10,649 nucleotides of DNA, from positions 1 to 10,649 of the forward strand of contig JAEZEU010000445.1 of the NCBI GenBank assembly GCA_023432885.1, written 5' to 3'. The first letter of the stretch is position 1, and every line of letters begins with the position of its first letter. This document shows positions 7,232 to 10,649 of the stretch, piece after piece. Under the pieces are notes generated by a model, which ran no database searches, was not told the origin of the DNA, and was given only the letters and a program-made list of their open reading frames with translations. The DNA is from Pseudomonadota bacterium. GTDB lineage: Bacteria > Pseudomonadota > Alphaproteobacteria > Rhizobiales > Xanthobacteraceae. Made by a program: the position numbers and the translations under genes.

Positions 7232-8011
7232 ATGGATGAATCAGTCAAGCCCCGCGCCCAGCGAGGAATCCAGTCGGTTGAAGTCGGGTTTCGCCTGATC
7301 CGGGCGCTGGAAACGGCCCCCGGCAAGTTGTCGCTGAAGGCGCTCGCCGAACTTGCGGACATGTCGGCGAGCAACGCCCATCTCTACATGGTCAGTTATT
7401 GCCGGCTGGGGCTTGCGGTGCAGGACCCGATCACCCTCCGCTACGGTCTAGGTCCTTACGCGGTTCAACTCGGGCTCGCAGGCCTGCGTCATCTCGAAGT
7501 GAGCGATGTCGCGCGGAGCCATCTGGAGGAATTGCAGGCGAAGATTCCCCTCGCGGTGTATCTCTCCATATGGGGCAATATGGGGCCGACCATCGTTCTC
7601 AAGCTGGATGGAAGCTTTCAGTCGCCCCTGTCGGTGCGTGTCGGCTACGTCTCACCTTTGCTGTCGTCGGCGACCGGCGCGGTTTATCTTACCTACATGC
7701 CCGAGCATGAGATCCGGCCGGTGCTTGAGCGGGAACTGGCGGAGCGCGGAGACCGCAACGTCGATCTCGACGGGATGCGAAGGCAGGTGCGCGAGGCCGG
7801 TGTCGGAGTGTCCGTTGGGCGGATGAACGAGGGCTATGCCGCGGTGTCCGCACCCGTCCTCAATTACGACTGTCGCCTCGCTGGCAGCATTACGGCACTA
7901 GGACCGCATTCCCTGGTGGACCGTTCACCGGGTGGGCCTTTGGCAAACTCCTTGCGGGAAACGGCCGGAAGGATCGCCTCTGCGCTCGGGCAGCGGAAAA
8001 GCGAGGCATGA
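7232..8011 (+). CDS. IclR-family transcriptional regulator
   Basis: The 259-residue protein has the usual IclR length. The N-terminal winged helix-turn-helix spans about residues 11-70 (RGIQSVEVGFRLIRAL, then LKALAELADMSASNAHLYM, then YCRLGLAVQD), with the recognition helix near 45-57. The rest forms the effector-binding domain, including a segment of the form SATGAVYLTYM and a C-terminal region with YAAVSAPVLNYD. IclR proteins often control aromatic-acid catabolism by binding the pathway substrate or product. Its place as last gene of the operon suggests autoregulation and control of the divergent MO1/transporter region, which is inference. The ATG at 7232 has only AGGA 2 nt upstream, too close to be ideal; the next in-frame ATG upstream (7127) would overlap MO2 by 73 nt and add atypical residues. 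Translation may be coupled to MO2. Confidence 0.92.
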   Translation: MDESVKPRAQRGIQSVEVGFRLIRALETAPGKLSLKALAELADMSASNAHLYMVSYCRLGLAVQDPITLRYGLGPYAVQLGLAGLRHLEVSDVARSHLEELQAKIPLAVYLSIWGNMGPTIVLKLDGSFQSPLSVRVGYVSPLLSSATGAVYLTYMPEHEIRPVLERELAERGDRNVDLDGMRRQVREAGVGVSVGRMNEGYAAVSAPVLNYDCRLAGSITALGPHSLVDRSPGGPLANSLRETAGRIASALGQRKSEA

Positions 8012-8042
8012 GCACACTCTGATTCGCCGCGTCAGGAATTTC

Positions 8043-8315
8043 TCAGGCCCCGGGAAAATCGCGGCGCATGGCAATCTCGGCGGCGTCGCCCGGTGATATC
8101 ACGCCGCTGTCGAATGCTTTCTGCGGCTCGGTGACGATGTCTTAGAGCGATATCTGTTTGATAGGCTTGGCCAGCAATTCCCGGATACAGTCCGCCAGCG
8201 TGCCGGTGTGAACGAGATAGGGCTGCTTGCTGGTTAGGCGCTCGTTCTTCAGCGACGGCCATTTTTTCAGGTCGGCGGGAGCGTCATAGGCAATTGAAAG
8301 GTGTTCCCGGAACAT
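8043..8315 (-). pseudogene. Small hypothetical protein gene broken by one in-frame TAA
   Basis: Read on the minus strand from ATG at 8315, the frame gives 57 residues (begins MFREHLSIAYDAP, contains YLVHTGTLADCIRELLAKP) and then hits TAA at 8144-8142. The same frame continues for 32 more sense codons (DIVTEPQKAF, SPGDAAEIAMRRDFPGA) to TGA at 8045-8043. Residues after the stop look like ordinary protein with GC-rich codon choice, and they read naturally if the TAA were a tyrosine codon (ISLYDIVTEP). That suggests a roughly 90-residue small alphaproteobacterial protein of unknown role inactivated by a single substitution. Alternatively, only the 57-residue product is made. An in-frame TAG lies upstream of the ATG and no strong ribosome site is visible. 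It converges with the IclR gene. Confidence 0.55.
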
Positions 8316-8386
8316 GCTTCGACTCGCGGCAAGCTACCGCAGGAAGTGTAACCCAGAGGCGGTAAACGGAATCCAAACAACGCCAT

Positions 8387-8635
8387 TCACCCCTTGCACG
8401 CAGGCAGCGCCTCGATGGCCTTCTCCGCCTCCTCGCGGGTCGGATAGATCGTGTCGTTGGCGACCGTCAGGTTCGGCGTGTCGGTTTTGGGGGTCTTGTC
8501 CACCACAGAACAGCGCTTCGTCAGGGTATCGAACACGATGTAGAAGGCGGGTGTTCCGCGGGCGCTCTGGGCGAAGGCGGATTGAGAAATCATCTCGACC
8601 AGCAGCAGGCCAAAAGGCAACAGCGTCCGTTTCAT
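8387..8635 (-). CDS. Small exported protein of unknown function (82 aa)
   Basis: The predicted product begins MKRTLLPFGLLLVEMISQSA and has a Sec-type signal peptide: basic KR, a hydrophobic core, and an AFA-QS cleavage site around residue 22. The mature part is about 60 residues with YIVFDTLTKRCSVVD and a TIYPTREEAEKAIEAL segment ending near a second Cys (ACKG). The two cysteines could form a disulfide in the periplasm. The ATG at 8635 is well supported by AAGGAGG 5 nt upstream (8647-8641). A longer frame starting at 8698 would bury the signal peptide and is rejected. Similar small secreted proteins are common in Bradyrhizobium, but I cannot name a function. A possible EcfG-type promoter sits at 8662-8687. 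Confidence 0.85.
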   Translation of the reverse strand: MKRTLLPFGLLLVEMISQSAFAQSARGTPAFYIVFDTLTKRCSVVDKTPKTDTPNLTVANDTIYPTREEAEKAIEALPACKG

Positions 8636-8661
8636 CAGTCCCTCCTTGTGCTCGGGAAGGG

Positions 8662-8687
8662 TACGCTCGGCGGGCGGTTTCGGTTCC
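8662..8687 (-). promoter_or_regulatory. Candidate EcfG (general stress sigma factor) promoter for the 82-aa exported protein
   Basis: On the minus strand, GGAAC (8687 to 8683, extended to GGAACC) is followed after 17 nt by CGTA (8665 to 8662). The alphaproteobacterial EcfG consensus is GGAAC-N16/17-CGTT, so only the last -10 base differs. A transcript would begin near 8655, giving a leader of about 20 nt that contains the AAGGAGG ribosome site. Motif and geometry both fit, but the motif is short enough to occur by chance. Confidence 0.45.
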
Positions 8688-8731
8688 CCGCCGTTCAAAA
8701 CGAGATACCATCACCCATTGCGCCAAATGAA

Positions 8732-8763
8732 AGGCCCCGGTGCACGGTGGCATCGCGGGGCCT
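8732..8763 (-). terminator. Possible rho-independent terminator (8-bp GC stem)
   Basis: AGGCCCCG (8732-8739) and CGGGGCCT (8756-8763) form a perfect 8-bp stem with a 16-nt loop. Read on the minus strand, the stem is followed by TTTCATTT, a weak U-rich tract. It could end transcripts coming leftward from the DsbA-like gene and insulate the 82-aa gene downstream. The large loop and interrupted U-tract keep confidence low. Confidence 0.4.
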
Positions 8764-8816
8764 GGGGGTTCTTCGTCTCAGCGAAGAGATGTCTGGCATA
8801 CGCGTCAGTTCAAGTC

Positions 8817-8876
8817 AGGATCAACATGGCACGTGGCCTTTGCGCTTTCGATCCTGCGGATAGATTTCAAATTGTC
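8817..8876 (+). pseudogene. Possible remnant of a PAS-domain (PAS-GGDEF type) gene
   Basis: The plus strand encodes RINMARGLCAFDPADRFQIV, which resembles the start of a PAS domain found in many alphaproteobacterial diguanylate cyclases (pattern N-M-x-x-G-L-C-x-F-D). The frame stops at 8894, and no continuation of the domain was found in other frames. With about 20 residues the match could be chance. Confidence 0.25.
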
Positions 8877-8923
8877 GGCGGCGCAACGCGGTAAGCAGCT
8901 GCTCTTTCCCTACCTTGCGCCGT

Positions 8924-8945
8924 GACCTTGCCTGGAAGCAAGGTC
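8924..8945. repeat. Perfect stem-loop (8-bp stem, 6-nt loop)
   Basis: GACCTTGC (8924-8931) pairs with GCAAGGTC (8938-8945) around the loop CTGGAA. No U-tract follows on either strand, so it is not a classical terminator. It may be an RNA hairpin downstream of the minus-strand operon or a remnant repeat. Confidence 0.4.
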
Positions 8946-9078
8946 GCATGTCTGAGCCGGTGGCGTCATGCTCCTCTCCAAGGAATGGTCCGACGGACCT
9001 GGTCCGTGTTCCTGCCTGCCGCCCGGTGCGTGGCCGCGCGGCAATTCCTGCGGAACGGCGAAGCCGGTGCTTCGTAAC

Positions 9079-9094
9079 CCCTGCAGGTGCAGGG
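9079..9094. repeat. Short inverted repeat
   Basis: CCCTGCA and TGCAGGG flank two bases. As RNA it would form about six pairs with a tetraloop, roughly 90 nt beyond the stop of the DsbA-like gene on the minus strand. No U-tract is seen. Confidence 0.25.
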
Positions 9095-9184
9095 TGGCAA
9101 ATGCTGCGCCCGATGCCCGAAAGTGTCAAGTTATCGATTGCGCTGGTTCCGCGGCAGGCGGTCTCCCCGACAGCAAATGTTCCT

Positions 9185-9814
9185 CTACTTGCGGTGGCGG
9201 CTGCCGAGCGCCGCTGCAATCGTCGCGGGATTCTTTATCCGCTCGACCAGCATGTCGATGCGGTCAGTGCCCCAGAACAGTTCGCCGTTGAACACCATGG
9301 TGGGTACGCCGAATACGCCAAGTGCTTCAGCTTCGTCGATGATGCGATCGTGCTCGGCGCGCGCGTCACCCTGCACATAGCGCTCGAAATCGTCGGCCGA
9401 ACCGCCGGTGGTCGTGATGACCGCAGAGACCTCCGGCAACTCGTCGATGTCGATCTCGTGATTCCAGAACTTCTTGAAGACCGTGTCGTGATAGGACCGG
9501 AAGAAGCCATGGCGCTGGGCGAACAGCATGCCGGCGCTGGCATAGAAGCCGTTATAGATGCGTCGCGGCCCCTTGATGGTCAGTCCTTGCGCATTGGCGA
9601 GGCGTCGTGCGTCCATGTAGGAGTAGCGCACCTTGCGCCAGAAATGCGGCGTGCGCTCCTCGACGGCACCCATGAACTCGGGAATGCGCAGCGTGTAGGG
9701 CAGCCATTCCAGTTCGACGCCTAGAGCTTCCTCGATCTCGAACAACCGCTTGTTGGCGATATAGGCGAAAGGACTCTTGTAGTCGGTGTAGACGCGCAGG
9801 CGGGGCTTTTCCAT
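9185..9814 (-). CDS. DsbA-fold protein, 2-hydroxychromene-2-carboxylate isomerase/kappa-GST-like
   Basis: This 209-residue protein matches the length of HCCA isomerases (about 200) and kappa-class GSTs. It starts with YTDYKSPFAYIA (9-20): a thioredoxin-fold strand and active-site loop in which serine (S14) replaces the first Cys of a CxxC, as in isomerases and kappa GSTs rather than thiol oxidases. The cis-proline loop is GVFGVPTMVFNGELFWGTDR (166-185). In naphthalene degradation, NahD uses glutathione to convert 2-hydroxychromene-2-carboxylate to the ring-opened benzylidenepyruvate, but many homologues have other or unknown substrates. The ATG at 9814 has GAGAGAGGG about 6 nt upstream. It lies 187 nt downstream of the BVMO gene on the same strand, so co-transcription is likely. 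No signal peptide is seen, so it is cytosolic. Confidence 0.85.
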   Translation of the reverse strand: MEKPRLRVYTDYKSPFAYIANKRLFEIEEALGVELEWLPYTLRIPEFMGAVEERTPHFWRKVRYSYMDARRLANAQGLTIKGPRRIYNGFYASAGMLFAQRHGFFRSYHDTVFKKFWNHEIDIDELPEVSAVITTTGGSADDFERYVQGDARAEHDRIIDEAEALGVFGVPTMVFNGELFWGTDRIDMLVERIKNPATIAAALGSRHRK

Positions 9815-9827
9815 CTTGATCCCTCTC

Positions 9828-9998
9828 TCAAAGCTTCTCGCGGCTGATCAGGATGCCGGCTCGTTCGCGATCCCCAGGTGTCGACCGCGCGCATTCCGTT
9901 CCAGCGCGTAGCGCAGCACAACAGACCTCGCGGGGATACGCGCCATGAAGCACGTAGTCTGACGGCAACGGCGTCCTGTCGTCGCTGCGCTCCGGCAT
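9828..9998 (-). CDS. Doubtful 56-codon frame filling the BVMO/DsbA-like gap
   Basis: On the minus strand, ATG at 9998 begins 3 nt after the BVMO stop, and the frame ends in TGA at 9830-9828, 13 nt before the DsbA-like start. The spacing is like that of a translationally coupled small gene. The product (starts MPERSDDRTPLPSDYVLHGA, ends GILISREKL) has three Cys, many Arg, and no membrane segment or signal peptide. No strong ribosome site precedes it, and no family is recognised. It may be decayed sequence or chance. Confidence 0.25.
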   Translation of the reverse strand: MPERSDDRTPLPSDYVLHGAYPREVCCAALRAGTECARSTPGDRERAGILISREKL

Positions 9999-10001
9999 GG
10001 G

Positions 10002-10649
10002 TCACGGCCTGGTCTGGCGATAGTCGTTCAGGTCCGCATCATGGGTCATCTGCCAGTAGTCGACGAACCGCCACGGCATCGCCGAGAACACGCGGCCTCG
10101 GCTGTTGCGGTAGTAGGTGGTCATGCCCGGATGGGTCCAGATCATCTGCTCATGTTCGGCGTCGACCTTGCCCACATATCCGTCATGCACGTCCGGCTTC
10201 ACGTCGATGGCGGCAAGGCCATGCTCGATCATCTCGACCAGGCAGGAAGTGATGTAGCGGCTCTGGCATTCCGACTGGAAGATCACGCTGCCGCCGTGCG
10301 CCGGCCCGGAGTTCGGTCCCAGCATGACGAACAGGTTGGGAAAGTCGGGTACGGTGAGGCCGAGATAGGCGGTGGGATTGTCGTCGGCCCAGGCCTGCTT
10401 CAGATTCCTGCCGCCGCGCCCGGTGATGTTGAGCCGCGCCGCCATCTCCGTGACCTTGAAGCCGGTGGAGATGACGATGATGTCGTGCGCGCGCAGCCCG
10501 CCGTCGACTGTGACGATTCCCTCCGGTGCGAAGCGGTCGATCGGCTCGGTGACCAGCTCCACATTCGGCCTGGTCAGCGTCTTGAACCAGTTGTTGTCCA
10601 GGAGGATACGCTTGCCATAAGGCGGGTACGTCGGCACGCATTTCTCGAT
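10002..10649 (-). CDS. Baeyer-Villiger-type flavin monooxygenase, C-terminal part (5' end outside window)
   Basis: The minus-strand frame is open to the window edge, giving about 215 C-terminal residues of a protein usually 500-650 long. Residues just inside the edge (IEKCVPTYPPYGKRILLDNN) match the BVMO segment with YPPxGKR. Further on are DIIVISTGFKV (the ATG-type motif linking the FAD and NADPH domains), PNLFVMLGPNSGPAHGGSVI and FQSECQSRYI, all typical of BVMOs such as cyclohexanone and 4-hydroxyacetophenone monooxygenases. These enzymes insert one oxygen next to a carbonyl using FAD and NADPH, making esters or lactones. The BVMO fingerprint and both Rossmann motifs lie outside the window, so substrate and subclass stay open. 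A GTG at 10637-10635 is internal, not the start. It is the first visible gene of a leftward unit that includes the DsbA-like gene. Confidence 0.9.
   Translation of the reverse strand: MEKCVPTYPPYGKRILLDNNWFKTLTRPNVELVTEPIDRFAPEGIVTVDGGLRAHDIIVISTGFKVTEMAARLNITGRGGRNLKQAWADDNPTAYLGLTVPDFPNLFVMLGPNSGPAHGGSVIFQSECQSRYITSCLVEMIEHGLAAIDVKPDVHDGYVGKVDAEHEQMIWTHPGMTTYYRNSRGRVFSAMPWRFVDYWQMTHDADLNDYRQTRP

Larger units (their letters stand above)
8699..9184. other. Gene-poor interval (486 bp)
   Basis: No frame here has a believable start, ribosome site and protein-like translation. A plus-strand frame of 269 codons (8915-9724) mostly overlaps the DsbA-like gene and is a shadow. The interval holds three inverted repeats (8732-8763, 8924-8945, 9079-9094), a 13-bp palindrome GGTCCGACGGACC (8987-8999), and a short PAS-like peptide fragment (8817-8876). 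It may be decayed sequence between two genes facing the same way. Confidence 0.5.

Noticed and set aside
8032..8262. Minus-strand 76-codon frame
   Set aside because: It is Arg-rich and unprotein-like. The overlapping frame from 8315 is the more natural coding frame despite its stop.
8302..8314. Palindrome TGTTCCCGGAACA
   Set aside because: It overlaps the first codons of the broken small gene and is explained by coding sequence; no EcfG-type -10 lies at the right distance downstream on either strand.
8821..9219. Minus-strand 132-codon frame
   Set aside because: The translation is low-complexity and Arg/Ala/Thr-rich, overlaps the 3' end of the DsbA-like gene, and has no ribosome site.
8968..9291. 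Cys-rich plus-strand 107-codon frame
   Set aside because: Clustered cysteines looked interesting, but the 3' third is antisense to the DsbA-like gene and no ribosome site or known Cys pattern is present.
8915..9724. Plus-strand open frame of 269 codons
   Set aside because: It is mostly antisense to the DsbA-like gene, whose motifs and ribosome site are clear. Its own translation matches no family.

Overview
The window looks like a chromosomal accessory-metabolism segment of a high-GC alphaproteobacterium, most likely Bradyrhizobium or a close relative. This rests on the GC-rich codon use, the mix of families (tripartite tricarboxylate transporter, IclR, NahG-like flavin monooxygenases, BVMO), and one promoter-like site resembling those used by the alphaproteobacterial stress sigma factor EcfG. 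No rRNA, tRNA, CRISPR array, insertion sequence or phage gene is visible.

Layout. The left edge (1-396, +) is the 3' end of a glutathione-S-transferase-like gene. An MscS-family small-conductance channel follows (506-1642, +). Converging on it is an FAD-dependent aromatic hydroxylase, here MO1 (1693-2871, -), with a TTG start. Across a 134-bp divergent control region lies a five-gene co-directional set (3006-8011, +): a Bug/TctC-type periplasmic binding protein, the TctB and TctA membrane subunits, a second FAD-dependent aromatic hydroxylase (MO2), and an IclR-family regulator. Gaps are short (20, overlap, 44 and 32 nt), so it is probably one operon.

The next part is sparse. It holds a small minus-strand reading frame interrupted by one in-frame stop (8043-8315), a small exported protein (8387-8635, -), and about 490 bp with no convincing gene (8699-9184) that carries stem-loops and a possible scrap of a PAS-domain gene. 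The right edge (9185-10649, -) has a DsbA-fold / 2-hydroxychromene-2-carboxylate-isomerase-like protein downstream of the C-terminal part of a Baeyer-Villiger-type flavin monooxygenase cut by the window edge. A weak 56-codon frame fills the gap between them.

How the genes may work together (inference). The Bug-TctB-TctA transporter would import a carboxylated, probably aromatic, compound. MO1 and MO2 would hydroxylate it or related compounds, and the IclR protein would sense the substrate or a product and control the divergent promoters. No ring-cleavage gene is present, so any later steps are encoded elsewhere. The BVMO/isomerase-like pair is a second oxidative unit with no proven link to the first.
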